A DNA stretch of 64,000 nucleotides from JBFXJF01 sp050175155 (GTDB lineage: Bacteria > Bacillota > Bacilli > Tepidibacillales > Tepidibacillaceae): the NCBI GenBank assembly GCA_050175155.1, contig JBFXJF010000009.1, positions 1 through 64,000 of the forward strand, read 5' to 3'. Position 1 is the stretch's first letter. Each line of letters opens with the position of its first letter. A program made the translations under genes and the position numbers. Positions 34,530 to 44,280 of the stretch are shown in pieces. The notes under the pieces were generated by a model. It saw nothing but the letters and a program-made list of their open reading frames with translations. It was not told the origin of the DNA and ran no database searches.

Positions 34530-35734
34530 TATTCCTTTTTTCCCCCCAGACAAGAATTAATCTCTGTTAATATCCTATATGCTAACTCTTTTTTGCTCAT
34601 TATTGGATAAGTAACTTCTTTCCCTAATTTCGAAATTAATGTAACTATGTTGGTATCTCCTTCAAATCCAGCGCCTTCTGTTAATATATTATTGGCAACA
34701 ATCATATCCATATTCTTAGCTTTTAATTTTGCTTTAGCGTTTTTAATTAAATCTTCGCTTTCAGCACAAAAACCTATTAATAGTTGTCCTTCTGATTTTC
34801 TATTACCAATTTCCAAGGCAATATCCTTGGTACGCTCCATTTCAATAAACCAAGCTTCATCTTTTTTCTTAAATTTTCCTGGATAAATATTTTTTGGTCG
34901 ATAATCAGCAACTGCGGCGGTTTTTATTATTATATCTGTACTTTCGAGATTATCAATTACCTTTTGATACATCTGTTCTGCTGTCTCAATACTTATTAAC
35001 TGAACACCATTTGGGGGAAGAATATTAGTCTTACCTGAGATTAAAATTACTTCACCACCCCGCTCAAGGGCTACCTCAGCTAAAGCATATCCCATTTTCC
35101 CTGATGAATGATTAGTGATGAACCTTACAGAATCAATTGATTCCCTTGTTGGACCAGCAGTAATTAAAAATTTTTTCCCAAGAAAGTCCTTCTCCCTTGT
35201 TAAATGTTCTTCAATTATTTCCAATATTTCTTCAGGCTCAGGTAATCTTCCTTTACCAGAGTAGCCTTCAGCTAAACGTCCCTCAGAAGGTTCAATAATT
35301 TTTATACCTCTAGCTTTAAGAATAGCTATGTTTCCTTGAACAGTTGGATGAAAATACATATTTTCGTTCATTGATGGGGCTATGAAAATCGGGCATTTAA
35401 CAGCTAATAATGTTGTCGTAAGCATGTCGTCAGCTATACCATAGGCAAGTTTAGCAATAACATTGGCGGTAGCTGGTGCTATCAAAACTAAATCGGCATT
35501 ATTAGCAATATTTATATGAGCAACAATATCTGGGTTGTATTCATCAAAGGTATCAGTATAGACATGTTTCTTGGATAATATTTGTAATGTAAATGGGGGT
35601 ATAATCTTTGTCGATGCTTCTGTCATAATGACCTGAACCTCCGCACCTTTTTTAACTAACATACTTGTTATTGTTGCTGCCTTATAAGCAGCGATACCTC
35701 CCGTAATACCTAAGACAATCTTTTTCCCATTCAA
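34529..35734 (-). CDS. coaBC: Bifunctional phosphopantothenoylcysteine decarboxylase/synthetase
   Basis: This protein of about 401 residues has the flavin-dependent CoaC half (GITGGIAAYKAA, APATANVIAKLA, APSMNENMY with the PxMNxxMW-like motif) and the CoaB half (ITAGPTRESIDSVRFITNHS, KTAAVADYRP). It makes 4'-phosphopantetheine for coenzyme A. The TTG at 35734 is preferred because AGGTGGTGAG lies just upstream; a GTG four codons earlier has no SD. Confidence 0.94.
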   Translation of the reverse strand: MNGKKIVLGITGGIAAYKAATITSMLVKKGAEVQVIMTEASTKIIPPFTLQILSKKHVYTDTFDEYNPDIVAHINIANNADLVLIAPATANVIAKLAYGIADDMLTTTLLAVKCPIFIAPSMNENMYFHPTVQGNIAILKARGIKIIEPSEGRLAEGYSGKGRLPEPEEILEIIEEHLTREKDFLGKKFLITAGPTRESIDSVRFITNHSSGKMGYALAEVALERGGEVILISGKTNILPPNGVQLISIETAEQMYQKVIDNLESTDIIIKTAAVADYRPKNIYPGKFKKKDEAWFIEMERTKDIALEIGNRKSEGQLLIGFCAESEDLIKNAKAKLKAKNMDMIVANNILTEGAGFEGDTNIVTLISKLGKEVTYPIMSKKELAYRILTEINSCLGGKKE

Positions 35735-35785
35735 TATTCTCACCACCTAAAATATATTAGAAAAATAACAACCACTAGGTTGTTA

Positions 35786-35986
35786 TTATACCACTTTACT
35801 CTTAATGATTAATTCAGCTGAATCGATTTCTTCTAAAGCAATTCCAACATATTTTTTAGAAATTGGAGATTTAACTAACACAGTGTCTCCTTTTTTAATT
35901 GACCTTGCCCTTTTTGCAGCAGCAATAACTAATGAATATTTACTGTCTACTTTTTCTAATAATTTATCTATTGAAGGGAAAATCAT
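35786..35986 (-). CDS. rpoZ: RNA polymerase omega subunit
   Basis: The 66-residue protein shows PSIDKLLEKVDSKYSLVIAA and AKRARSI, the omega core that supports assembly of beta-prime. The ATG overlaps the gmk stop in an ATGA junction with AAGGAGGAATTAAA upstream, which fixes the start. Confidence 0.92.
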   Translation of the reverse strand: MIFPSIDKLLEKVDSKYSLVIAAAKRARSIKKGDTVLVKSPISKKYVGIALEEIDSAELIIKSKVV

Positions 35987-36603
35987 TTTAATTCCTCCTT
36001 TAACCAAGCTTCAAAATATGGTAACACTCGTTCTTTTTTTAGACGTTCTGCCTCAATAATAGTTTGAATCCTTTTTGCGGCTTTATGTACTTCATCATTA
36101 ACTACAACGTAGTCATAATGTTTTACCATAAGTAACTCTTCTTTAGCTACATTCATTCTACCAGAGATTGTTGTTTCGCTTTCCGTCCCCCTGGTGACTA
36201 TTCGGTTTTTAAGTTCATTAAAAGATGGGGGCATCAAGAAAATAAAGATTCCCTCAGGATATCTTCTTTTAACCTTTAACGCCCCTTGTACCTCTATTTC
36301 TAAAATTATATCTTTTTCATTTTCAAGATTCTCTTCAACAAAAGTTATTGGAGTTCCATAATAATTGCCACAGTATTCTGCCCATTCTAATAATTTATCA
36401 TCCTTAATCATTTCTTCAAACTCTTTTTTTTCCTTAAAAAAATAATTCAACCCCTCTACTTCCCCTGGCCTTGGCTTTCTAGACGTTGTAGAAACTGAAT
36501 AAATAATATCTTGTATTTGTTCCCTAATATAAGAACAAACTGTTCCCTTTCCGACTCCTGAAGGTCCTGAAAGTACTATTAATAATCCCCTTTGCATAAA
36601 CAT
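35983..36603 (-). CDS. gmk: Guanylate kinase
   Basis: The 206-residue enzyme has the P-loop LSGPSGVGKGT, STTSRKPRPGEVEG and YYGT in the GMP-binding region. It phosphorylates GMP to GDP. It lies between remA and rpoZ, the standard order in Firmicutes. Confidence 0.96.
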   Translation of the reverse strand: MFMQRGLLIVLSGPSGVGKGTVCSYIREQIQDIIYSVSTTSRKPRPGEVEGLNYFFKEKKEFEEMIKDDKLLEWAEYCGNYYGTPITFVEENLENEKDIILEIEVQGALKVKRRYPEGIFIFLMPPSFNELKNRIVTRGTESETTISGRMNVAKEELLMVKHYDYVVVNDEVHKAAKRIQTIIEAERLKKERVLPYFEAWLKEELK

Positions 36604-36624
36604 ATTAACACTACACCCCTAGTT

Positions 36625-36885
36625 TTACTCTTCGCTTATATCATCCTTAGCAGTTAAACGATGCGCTACAGTCTCCGGTTGAACAGCTGATAAAACAACG
36701 TGATCACTATCTGTAATTATAACAGCTCTCGTTCTCCTTCCATAAGTAGCATCGATTAACATGCTTCTCTCCCTAGCCTCTTGAATAATTCTTTTAATTG
36801 GCGCAGACTCTGGACTGACAACAGAAATAATTCGATTGGCAGAAACAATATTACCAAAACCAATATTAATAAGTTTAATTGACAT
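36625..36885 (-). CDS. remA: RemA-like biofilm/extracellular matrix regulator (DUF370)
   Basis: The 86-residue protein matches DUF370 throughout: NIGFGNIVSANRIISVVSPE, SAPIKRIIQEARE and ATYGRRTRAVIITDS, including the conserved arginines that bind DNA in Bacillus RemA. It forms rings on DNA and activates matrix and osmoprotection genes in Bacillus; the targets here are unknown. It sits between yicC and gmk as usual. Confidence 0.92.
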   Translation of the reverse strand: MSIKLINIGFGNIVSANRIISVVSPESAPIKRIIQEARERSMLIDATYGRRTRAVIITDSDHVVLSAVQPETVAHRLTAKDDISEE

Positions 36886-36948
36886 TATCTTACCCCCTAT
36901 TTAGCTACAAAAACTACTTAAGTGCCCATTTTTTTTAATTTCTCTATC

Positions 36949-37830
36949 TTATTCAACATTTTGAACTTGCTCTCTTAGCTTTTCAAGTTCACTTTTCATT
37001 TCAACAACTAGGCGATTTAAAAGTAAGTCGTTAGCTTTTGAACCAATAGTATTAACCTCTCTATTCATCTCCTGAAGTAAAAAGTCCAATTTCCTTCCAA
37101 CTGGTTCATTTTGTTGTAAAATAATCGCAAATTGATCAAAGTGGCTTTTTATTCTGGTTATCTCTTCATCAATGCTTGCTTTATCAGTGTAAATTGCAAT
37201 CTCAGTCAATAAACGGGATTCATCCAGTTCCACAATACCATTTAACCATTCAGCAATTTTATTAACCAATCTCTCTCGATAATCTATTATAACTGATGGT
37301 GCTCTTTTTATCATATCATTTAGTGAATTTTTTAATATATCTATTCGATCTGTTAAATCTATATGTAAATTTTTACCTTCAATAATTCTCATTTCAGTAA
37401 GATTTTTGCAGGCGAGGTCTATTGTCTCTAAGAAATCCTGTTTTAAAACCTCTATGTCTATTACGCTATGTCCAAGATTAATTACATCAGGAAAACTAAT
37501 TAAATCTTTAAATTCGATATTCCCTTTAATATCTAAACGACTGTTAACTTCCTTGAAAAGGTTAAGATATTGATCAACTAAATTCCAGTCGACTTTTAAT
37601 CTTTGGTTCAAGTTCTGCTCCTTATCAATAGAAATAAAGACATCCACTTTTCCACGTTTAACATACTCATTAATCTTCTTTTTCATCAAATCTTCAATTA
37701 TATAAAAGTCCCTGGGCATCTTGAAATTAATTTCATTATATCTATGATTAACGGTTCTTATTTCAACAGTTACCTTTATCCCCTGAATAATAGATTCGGT
37801 TCTACCATACCCAGTCATACTCTTTATCAT
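36949..37830 (-). CDS. yicC: YicC-family endoribonuclease
   Basis: The 293-residue protein starts IKSMTGYGR and ends with FLLQEMNREVNTIGSKAND, both diagnostic of YicC (DUF1732 at the C-terminus). The E. coli protein is an RNase that acts on small RNAs. It is the first gene of the core operon. Confidence 0.93.
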   Translation of the reverse strand: MIKSMTGYGRTESIIQGIKVTVEIRTVNHRYNEINFKMPRDFYIIEDLMKKKINEYVKRGKVDVFISIDKEQNLNQRLKVDWNLVDQYLNLFKEVNSRLDIKGNIEFKDLISFPDVINLGHSVIDIEVLKQDFLETIDLACKNLTEMRIIEGKNLHIDLTDRIDILKNSLNDMIKRAPSVIIDYRERLVNKIAEWLNGIVELDESRLLTEIAIYTDKASIDEEITRIKSHFDQFAIILQQNEPVGRKLDFLLQEMNREVNTIGSKANDLLLNRLVVEMKSELEKLREQVQNVE

Positions 37831-37914
37831 TTCTTATCACATCCATGTATCTATTCTAATCAATTTCGAACTATGGCACAAGGATTTTCTAAATAAATAT
37901 TCTCATAGTAAAAA

Positions 37915-37955
37915 AGAAAACTAATAATATGTTTAACCAAAATATTATTAGTTTT
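37915..37955 (-). terminator. Intrinsic terminator of the Ca-ATPase/dapF/dapL operon
   Basis: AAAACTAATAATAT and ATATTATTAGTTTT form a perfect 14-bp stem. On the minus strand CTTTTTT follows. It is about 280 bp past dapL because the miniature element at 37956-38190 lies between them, and directly abuts that element. Confidence 0.75.
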
Positions 37956-38190
37956 CAGACTGTTGAAAAAGTCCTATTTCTTCGTTACTAGAAGCATTTG
38001 TAGTTTACAACGTGCTCACCTTTTCCGTTCCTCCCAAAAGTACTCAAGAGTACAAGTCCCGCTAAGATGCTAAAGCATCTAGTCGTGCTATGCCGCACTT
38101 ATGTAAACTACAAATACTTTCGTCTAGGTAGAAGTAAGCTCCGTTCCTCGATTTTAACGTGCCTCGAACTAGAACATTTTCAACAGTCTG
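37956..38190. mobile_element. Miniature inverted-repeat element (MITE-like), 235 bp
   Basis: The ends CAGACTGTTGAAAA and TTTTCAACAGTCTG are a perfect 14-bp terminal inverted repeat. Inside are further palindromes: AGCATTTGTAGTTTAC with GTAAACTACAAATACTT, GTACTC-AA-GAGTAC and AGATGC-TAAA-GCATCT. No coding frame is present. The ends resemble those of some IS1182-type elements, from which it may derive (from memory). No clear target duplication was found. Confidence 0.75.
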
Positions 38191-38236
38191 TCAGGTTATT
38201 ATAAATTGTATAAAATAGATATTAAAACACATTATC

Positions 38237-39475
38237 TTAAAATTCAAACTCTAACGAGGACAATCTCCTCTTAATCTCAGAAATTACTCTTTTTTCATCC
38301 TCTTCGTTTTCGGCTGCAAATGTGACTGAAAAACGGACATAGTTATCAATATCGTCCCAAGGAACAGTTGATATAAGTTTTTCCTTTATCAAATATTGCG
38401 AAAATTCCTCAGCTGTATTAAATTTAAGACCATTCTTCAACCCTTTCGGTGCCGCAACATATAAATAAAATGATCCTTTAGGTTTCTTAGCATTAAATCC
38501 AAGTTCGTTTAGGGTAGCTACTAAAAGATTATGCCTTCGGGAATATTTTTCTGCAGTTTTTTTAGTTATTTCTGGATGCTTTAAAGCATATATTGCAGCC
38601 TCTTGTATTGCCAGAAATTGACCAGAATCATTGTTATCCTTAACATTAGCAAAAGCCTTAACTATCAATTCATTGCCCGCAATAAATCCTATACGCCAAC
38701 CAGTCATATTATATGCTTTTGATAAAGAATGAACTTCAATCCCAACATCCTTAGCCCCTGGTATCGATAAAAAACTAAGTGGTTGGTTTCCATCAAATGT
38801 TAAAGCAGCATAAGCAGCGTCTTGTATAACGATTATATTATTTTCCTTAGCAAATCTTATAACTTTCTCAAAAAATTCTTTTGTAGCACTGGCCCCTGTA
38901 GGATTATTAGGATAATTTAAATAGAGCAGTTTAACTTTTTTAAGGGTATCCTTATCTATTGCATCAAGATCTGGAAGAAAATTATTTTCTGCTACTAATG
39001 GCAATTTAATTACTTCACCGTCAAGCCATTCAGTATGTGTTCCCAAGATTGGATATCCTGGAACAGTCATTAATACAATATCCCCAGAATTAATAAACGC
39101 TGTAGGTAACATTGACAAACATGATTTTGAACCGATGACATGAATCACTTCTTTGTCGGGGTCAATGTTTTCTACTCCATAAACCTCTTTAAGATATTCT
39201 GATACTGCTACCTTCAAACCCCTGCCACCATTGTCTGCATAGCCTTTATTTTCAGGCTTTTTCGCAGCTTCATATAAAGCATTAATTACCCCATCATCTG
39301 CCATTTGGTCAGGTTCACCCACACCCATATCAATTAACTCAATATCAGGGAATTTTAGTTTTGCTTCTGCTTTAGCGCGTTTAATCTTTTCAAACTTATA
39401 AATTGCAGTATCCTTACCAAAATTACTACCACCAATTCTATCGGCGAATAGTCTTTGAATATAACTCTCACTCAT
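38237..39475 (-). CDS. dapL: LL-diaminopimelate aminotransferase
   Basis: The 412-residue class I PLP enzyme has KAEAKLKFPDIELIDMGVGE, YLNYPNNPTGA, and SLSKAYNMTGWRIGF with the PLP lysine. The N-terminus resembles DapL rather than ordinary aspartate aminotransferases. It converts tetrahydrodipicolinate directly to LL-diaminopimelate in one step. Its position 33 bp after dapF, the next enzyme of the pathway, strongly supports this assignment. Confidence 0.9.
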   Translation of the reverse strand: MSESYIQRLFADRIGGSNFGKDTAIYKFEKIKRAKAEAKLKFPDIELIDMGVGEPDQMADDGVINALYEAAKKPENKGYADNGGRGLKVAVSEYLKEVYGVENIDPDKEVIHVIGSKSCLSMLPTAFINSGDIVLMTVPGYPILGTHTEWLDGEVIKLPLVAENNFLPDLDAIDKDTLKKVKLLYLNYPNNPTGASATKEFFEKVIRFAKENNIIVIQDAAYAALTFDGNQPLSFLSIPGAKDVGIEVHSLSKAYNMTGWRIGFIAGNELIVKAFANVKDNNDSGQFLAIQEAAIYALKHPEITKKTAEKYSRRHNLLVATLNELGFNAKKPKGSFYLYVAAPKGLKNGLKFNTAEEFSQYLIKEKLISTVPWDDIDNYVRFSVTFAAENEEDEKRVISEIKRRLSSLEFEF

Positions 39476-39508
39476 GTCATGTCCTCCTTATAATTAATCT
39501 TAAGAGTG

Positions 39509-40348
39509 CTATTCTATCCATTCACCTTTAAAAACCTCTTTAGCCTCTCCAGTCATATACACTCTGTTATCCTTCTCATCCCAAACAATATTTAAATCCC
39601 CACCCTTTAGATGTACTAAAACATCCCGAGATGATTTTCCTACCAAAACCGAGGCTACAGCAGTAGCACAAGCTCCAGTACCACATGCTAAAGTTTGTCC
39701 AACTCCTCTTTCCCAAACCCTCATTATTAATTCATTGTTTGATTTTACTGTTATGAATTCTACATTAGTTTTCCTAGGGAATAGTGAATTTTTCTCAATC
39801 ATCGGTCCCCATTTTTCAATATCAAAATTAACAGCATCTTCAACATAAATAATCGCATGAGGATTTCCCATTGAAACTGCAGTAAAATAAAAGATCTGAT
39901 CATCAATTTTAATCGGATGATTTATAACTTTTTCCTCATTAATTAAAGTTGGAACTAAATTCCCCTGTAGAATAGGTTTACCCATATCTACTCTAACCAG
40001 AGCTACATCTCCCTTAGCTTCATCTAAGAATACAGTTACTTCTTTAACTCCCGCTTGAGTCTCTACTCTAATAGTTTCATTAGTAACCAATCCATGGTCA
40101 AACGCATACTTAGCAACACAACGTATGCCATTACCACATTGCTCCGGTTCTGTACCATCCGCATTAATGATTCTCATTCTTACGTCAGCTATTTCGGAAG
40201 GAAGTACAAATAACATTCCATCTGCACCTACACCAAAATTACGATCACATATTCTTCTTGCCAATTCCGCTACTTTATCAGGCAATTCTTTATATTGTGC
40301 CAGCACAACAAAATCATTACCAATACCATGAATTTTCGTAAATTCCAT
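39509..40348 (-). CDS. dapF: Diaminopimelate epimerase
   Basis: The 279-residue enzyme shows both catalytic cysteine motifs, EQCGNGIRC and LACGTGACA, and the start FTKIHGIGNDFVV. It makes meso-diaminopimelate for lysine and peptidoglycan. It lies between the Ca-ATPase gene and dapL in one operon. Confidence 0.96.
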   Translation of the reverse strand: MEFTKIHGIGNDFVVLAQYKELPDKVAELARRICDRNFGVGADGMLFVLPSEIADVRMRIINADGTEPEQCGNGIRCVAKYAFDHGLVTNETIRVETQAGVKEVTVFLDEAKGDVALVRVDMGKPILQGNLVPTLINEEKVINHPIKIDDQIFYFTAVSMGNPHAIIYVEDAVNFDIEKWGPMIEKNSLFPRKTNVEFITVKSNNELIMRVWERGVGQTLACGTGACATAVASVLVGKSSRDVLVHLKGGDLNIVWDEKDNRVYMTGEAKEVFKGEWIE

Positions 40349-40399
40349 ATCATAAAACTCCTCTAGCTTAAAAAGATATTTAATACTTATTAAAACAAA

Positions 40400-43117
40400 C
40401 TATTTTCTATATGTAAATAACTTTATACTTCCAAAAGCTAAAGTAGGAATTGCCCCTGCAATAAATGCTAAAAACCAATCATTTATACTTAAATCAACAG
40501 TTCTAAATATTGGTTGTAAATAATCTATGTATATTACCCCTATTAGCAATACTAATGATGATAAAACCGCAAATATTAAATACTTATTTTCTAATATGTT
40601 CCTATGAAATATTGAAATATCACTTCTACAGTCGAACACATGGATTAACTGAGCTAACACTAACGTTGTAAAAGCCATAGTTTGTGCCTTGATAAGATTT
40701 TCCGGATTGTTATCGTAGGTTAGTATAAATACAGCTAACGTTGCAAGTCCAATTAAAACACCCCTGCTAATAATTTTCCAACCTAGACCCCTTGCAAAAA
40801 CATTTTCCCTTTCCTCTCTTGGGAGACGATTCATAATTTGTTCTTCAGCCTGATCAACTCCTAAAGCCATAGCAGGCAAACCATCCGTTGCTAGATTAAC
40901 CCATAGAATTTGAATAGGAACTAGTGGTAATGGTAACCCTGCCAACATAGCGAAAAACATTGTGAGTATTTCCCCTACATTCGAAGCTAAAAGATATCTA
41001 ATAAACTTTCTAATATTATCATAAATATTTCTGCCTTCCTCTATAGCGGCAACAATAGTTGTAAAGTTATCATCATTTAAAATTAAAGAAGAGGCCTCTT
41101 TCGCTACATCTGTACCAGTAATCCCCATAGAAATACCAATGTCAGCAGCTTTAATAGCAGGAGCATCATTAACTCCATCACCAGTCATAGCAACTACATT
41201 GCCCTCCATTTGAAGTGTTTGAACTATTCTAAGTTTATGTTCTGGTGATACACGCGAATAAACAAATACGTTGTTAACTATTTTTTTAAATTGGTTTACA
41301 GACATATTATATAAATCTTGTCCATCAACTGTCAAACCACCATATGGCAAGATATTTAGTTGTTTTGCTATAGCGATTGCTGTTGATTGGTGATCTCCTG
41401 TAATCATAACAGTCTTAATACCTGCCCTTTTACATACCTGAATAGCTTGTTTAACCTCTTCCCTTGGAGGATCTATCATTCCAGTTACCCCAATAAATAT
41501 TAATTTACACTCTGCGTCTTTATCCGAATTAATACTTTCAAACTTTTTTAGCTCTTTATAAGCTAATCCCAAATTTCTTAAAGATTTGTCAGCCATTTCT
41601 TCTATTGCTTTTAAGACACATCTCCTTAATGTAGAAGTTAATGGAACTATCTTTTCATCCCAGATAATTGCTGAACACTTATCTAGTAAAATATCGGGTG
41701 CTCCTTTAACAGCTACCATGGTCTCATTACCTCTAATTACAAGCGTTGACATCATTTTTCTTGATGAATCAAAAGTGAATTCTTTTTTTCTTAGGTATAT
41801 TTTGTCTAAGTCCTTCTTTATCACCTTTCCTTTAGTACCTAGAACTATAAGAGCACCCTCCGTAGGATCGCCGTGAATTCTCCATGTTTTTTTACTTTTT
41901 TTAATAAATCCTTTTATGTTTTCTTCTTCCTCTATTAAATGGGCATTATTACATAATACTCCTACCTCTAATAACTTATTTAATGAAGCCAAGCTATCTG
42001 GTGAAATTTCTTGTGTTCCTAAAAAAAATTTACCTTTAGGATCATACCCGTTACCTGTAACTTGTATCTCTTTACCACCAATCCATAAATTCGTAACGGT
42101 CATCTTATTTTGTGTTAACGTTCCTGTTTTATCCGAACAGATAACAGTCGCACAGCCTAATGTTTCAACTGATGGTAGTTTCCTAACAATAGCATTTCTT
42201 TTAATCATTCTCTGAACACCTAACGCTAAAGCAACCGTAACTATAGCGGGTAATCCTTCAGGAATTGCTGCGACCGCTAGACTCACAGCAGTTAAAAACA
42301 TTGAATAAAATTCCTGTCCCCGCCATATCCCCGTTAAAAAAACTAAAATGGTTAAAGACAAAGATAATAAAACTAATATTTTGCCTAATTGGGTCAATTT
42401 CTTTTGAAGAGGTGTATCCTTCTCTTCAGTAGATTGTATTAGATCAGCTATTTTCCCCATTTCCGTATCCATTCCTGTAGCTACAACTAAACCCATCCCT
42501 GTTCCTCTAGTAATTAATGTACCCATGAAGCCCATATTTTTTTGATCACCAAGGGGTAAATCTATATAAGGAATACTCCCCTCACTTTTATTTACTGGTA
42601 CCGACTCACCTGTTAAAGCAGATTCTTCAATATATAAATCATTGCATTTTAATAAACGTATATCCGCTGGAACTCTGTCACCGGTTTCTAAAATAACGAT
42701 ATCTCCTGGAACTACTTTTATTGCAGGTATCGAGTGTATTTGTCCATCCCTCATTACATTTGCTAGAGGGGCAGTCAAGTCTTTTAAAGCCTGCAAAGAT
42801 TTTTCAGCACGATATTCTTGAACAAAGCCTAATACTGCATTAATTATTACTATTATTATAATTGTTATCGCATCTGTATACTCTCCTAATAAACCTGAAA
42901 TTAGTGTAGCTGCTAATAAAACTAAAATCATAAAATCTTTAAATTGATTTATAAATATTATAAAAGGTGATACCGTTTCACCTTGTTGTAATTGATTGGT
43001 TCCAAAAGCCTCTAGATTTTTCTTTGCAACTTCAGAAGATAACCCTATCTCCGTATTAACTTTAAAAAGCTTTAACAATTCTATTGTCGAAATTATGTGC
43101 CACTTATTATTTGACAT
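40400..43117 (-). CDS. P-type Ca2+-transporting ATPase (SERCA-like)
   Basis: The 905-residue pump has LTGES in the actuator, CSDKTGTLTQNKMT (phosphorylated D), the nucleotide domain, and MTGDGVNDAPAIKAADIGIS, with ten predicted membrane segments. The M4 motif AAIPEGLPAIV is that of SERCA-type calcium pumps, and M6 (WVNLATDGLPA) fits. It expels Ca2+ from the cytosol. It is the first gene of an operon with dapF and dapL; no functional link is known. Confidence 0.9.
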   Translation of the reverse strand: MSNNKWHIISTIELLKLFKVNTEIGLSSEVAKKNLEAFGTNQLQQGETVSPFIIFINQFKDFMILVLLAATLISGLLGEYTDAITIIIIVIINAVLGFVQEYRAEKSLQALKDLTAPLANVMRDGQIHSIPAIKVVPGDIVILETGDRVPADIRLLKCNDLYIEESALTGESVPVNKSEGSIPYIDLPLGDQKNMGFMGTLITRGTGMGLVVATGMDTEMGKIADLIQSTEEKDTPLQKKLTQLGKILVLLSLSLTILVFLTGIWRGQEFYSMFLTAVSLAVAAIPEGLPAIVTVALALGVQRMIKRNAIVRKLPSVETLGCATVICSDKTGTLTQNKMTVTNLWIGGKEIQVTGNGYDPKGKFFLGTQEISPDSLASLNKLLEVGVLCNNAHLIEEEENIKGFIKKSKKTWRIHGDPTEGALIVLGTKGKVIKKDLDKIYLRKKEFTFDSSRKMMSTLVIRGNETMVAVKGAPDILLDKCSAIIWDEKIVPLTSTLRRCVLKAIEEMADKSLRNLGLAYKELKKFESINSDKDAECKLIFIGVTGMIDPPREEVKQAIQVCKRAGIKTVMITGDHQSTAIAIAKQLNILPYGGLTVDGQDLYNMSVNQFKKIVNNVFVYSRVSPEHKLRIVQTLQMEGNVVAMTGDGVNDAPAIKAADIGISMGITGTDVAKEASSLILNDDNFTTIVAAIEEGRNIYDNIRKFIRYLLASNVGEILTMFFAMLAGLPLPLVPIQILWVNLATDGLPAMALGVDQAEEQIMNRLPREERENVFARGLGWKIISRGVLIGLATLAVFILTYDNNPENLIKAQTMAFTTLVLAQLIHVFDCRSDISIFHRNILENKYLIFAVLSSLVLLIGVIYIDYLQPIFRTVDLSINDWFLAFIAGAIPTLAFGSIKLFTYRK

Positions 43118-43228
43118 TTTTTCCCCTCCTTTGAATCTAACCTTATCAAAAAACTTTATTCAGACGAGCCCGAAAAAAGAACACTAAATAATAAGCAACA
43201 CCCAGAATTATTACTTTTAATAAAAATA

Positions 43229-43253
43229 AAAAGGCTGGGAAGACCCAGCCTTT
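43229..43253 (-). terminator. Intrinsic terminator after the membrane-protein gene
   Basis: AAGGCTGGG pairs perfectly with CCCAGCCTT over a four-base loop, and TTTTTATTTTTATT follows on the minus strand. It ends the single-gene unit upstream. Confidence 0.9.
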
Positions 43254-43288
43254 AAAGTAATATAATTTATATCTACCTTTTAAGAAAC

Positions 43289-44161
43289 TTAAGATTTATC
43301 AACCAATCTATTTTTGAAGAATGGAACGAAAAGAATCACGATTAGTAATAGAGAAAGAAGTGCACCTTCTAACCATTCTTTTGATGATGCTGTTCCAGCA
43401 ACTGAACGGTCTATATATGCTAATAATTGTGCAGCGAAGGTTATTATTGCTGCAATTACTCCTAGCTGCCAGCCTCGTTTACTTTTCATACCTAATAGAC
43501 CTATAGCTACAGGGAAAAGGAATGATGCAGCATACAATGCATATCCACCTAAGAATAACTCTGGGTTGCTTTCAGCTGATTCAACGAAAGGAGCACTTGG
43601 ACGACCATTAAAGTATCTAACTCCGTGTTGAGCATTAACATAGATATATCCGCCTACAATTCCTAACATTGAGAATACTGTAATTTGTGATACTTTCATC
43701 TGCCAATCTGATTTTTCTGTTAGTAAAACAATAAAATACCCTATAAGTCCTATAATCATAACTGTTAATGTTGGAGGATATCCGCCTCCATGAGGTAATA
43801 CTAGTACTACCCAAGGTATAACAGTTGCTACACCACTAATTGCAACCATTGACATTATTGCTAAGGTTACTGCCCTAACTTTTTTATCCCCATTATAGAG
43901 ATCTTTTGCAATAACAAGTAATGTTGCCCCAGCAAAAAATAGAATAACCATCCACATATGAAAAGTAACGTTAAGGATTGCTACTGGAGTATCCCAAACA
44001 CCATCTGGATGTTCAACTTGAAATGCTTCAACTAAACTGTGAAGTGCTGGGTTTAAACCTTGTATCAATAGATACGGTGCAAGAAGAATTAAAAAAATTC
44101 CCATTAGTACTGTTGTGACCGCCATAATAAGGCGACCCCTTTGGGTTGTTTCATGATTCAA
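43289..44161 (-). CDS. Unrecognised multi-pass membrane protein, divergent from a Crp/Fnr gene
   Basis: The 290-residue protein has about eight predicted membrane helices and no large soluble domain. Histidines lie near helix ends (FHMWMVILFF, VLPHGGGYPPT, AQHGVRYFNG), which could be heme or metal ligands, but this is speculation. I do not recognise the family. The likely start is TTG at 44161, eight bases after AAAGGAG; an ATG 12 codons further in lacks an SD. It is a single-gene unit with its own terminator, and the Crp/Fnr gene on the other strand is the obvious candidate regulator. Confidence 0.7.
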   Translation of the reverse strand: MNHETTQRGRLIMAVTTVLMGIFLILLAPYLLIQGLNPALHSLVEAFQVEHPDGVWDTPVAILNVTFHMWMVILFFAGATLLVIAKDLYNGDKKVRAVTLAIMSMVAISGVATVIPWVVLVLPHGGGYPPTLTVMIIGLIGYFIVLLTEKSDWQMKVSQITVFSMLGIVGGYIYVNAQHGVRYFNGRPSAPFVESAESNPELFLGGYALYAASFLFPVAIGLLGMKSKRGWQLGVIAAIITFAAQLLAYIDRSVAGTASSKEWLEGALLSLLLIVILFVPFFKNRLVDKS

Positions 44162-44189
44162 ACTAATCTACTCCTTTCAAATGACAAGA

Positions 44190-44218
44190 TTGAGATTTTT
44201 AATGTCTTGCCTTATAAT
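44190..44218 (+). promoter_or_regulatory. Sigma-A promoter of the Crp/Fnr gene
   Basis: TTGAGA (44190-44195) and TATAAT (44213-44218) are exactly 17 bp apart. The predicted start near 44225 leaves an untranslated leader of about 90 nt. Confidence 0.75.
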
Positions 44219-44244
44219 GAAAAGGTATCATAATTAATTAGATG

Positions 44245-44280
44245 AGACTTTACACTTATGTAAGTTGCAGAGTCTTTTTT
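44245..44280 (+). terminator. Possible attenuator hairpin in the Crp/Fnr leader
   Basis: AGACT...AGTCT encloses an inner ACTT/AAGT pairing and is followed by a T-run (44275-44280). It lies between the promoter and the ribosome site. The stem is imperfect, so attenuation is only a possibility. Confidence 0.4.
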
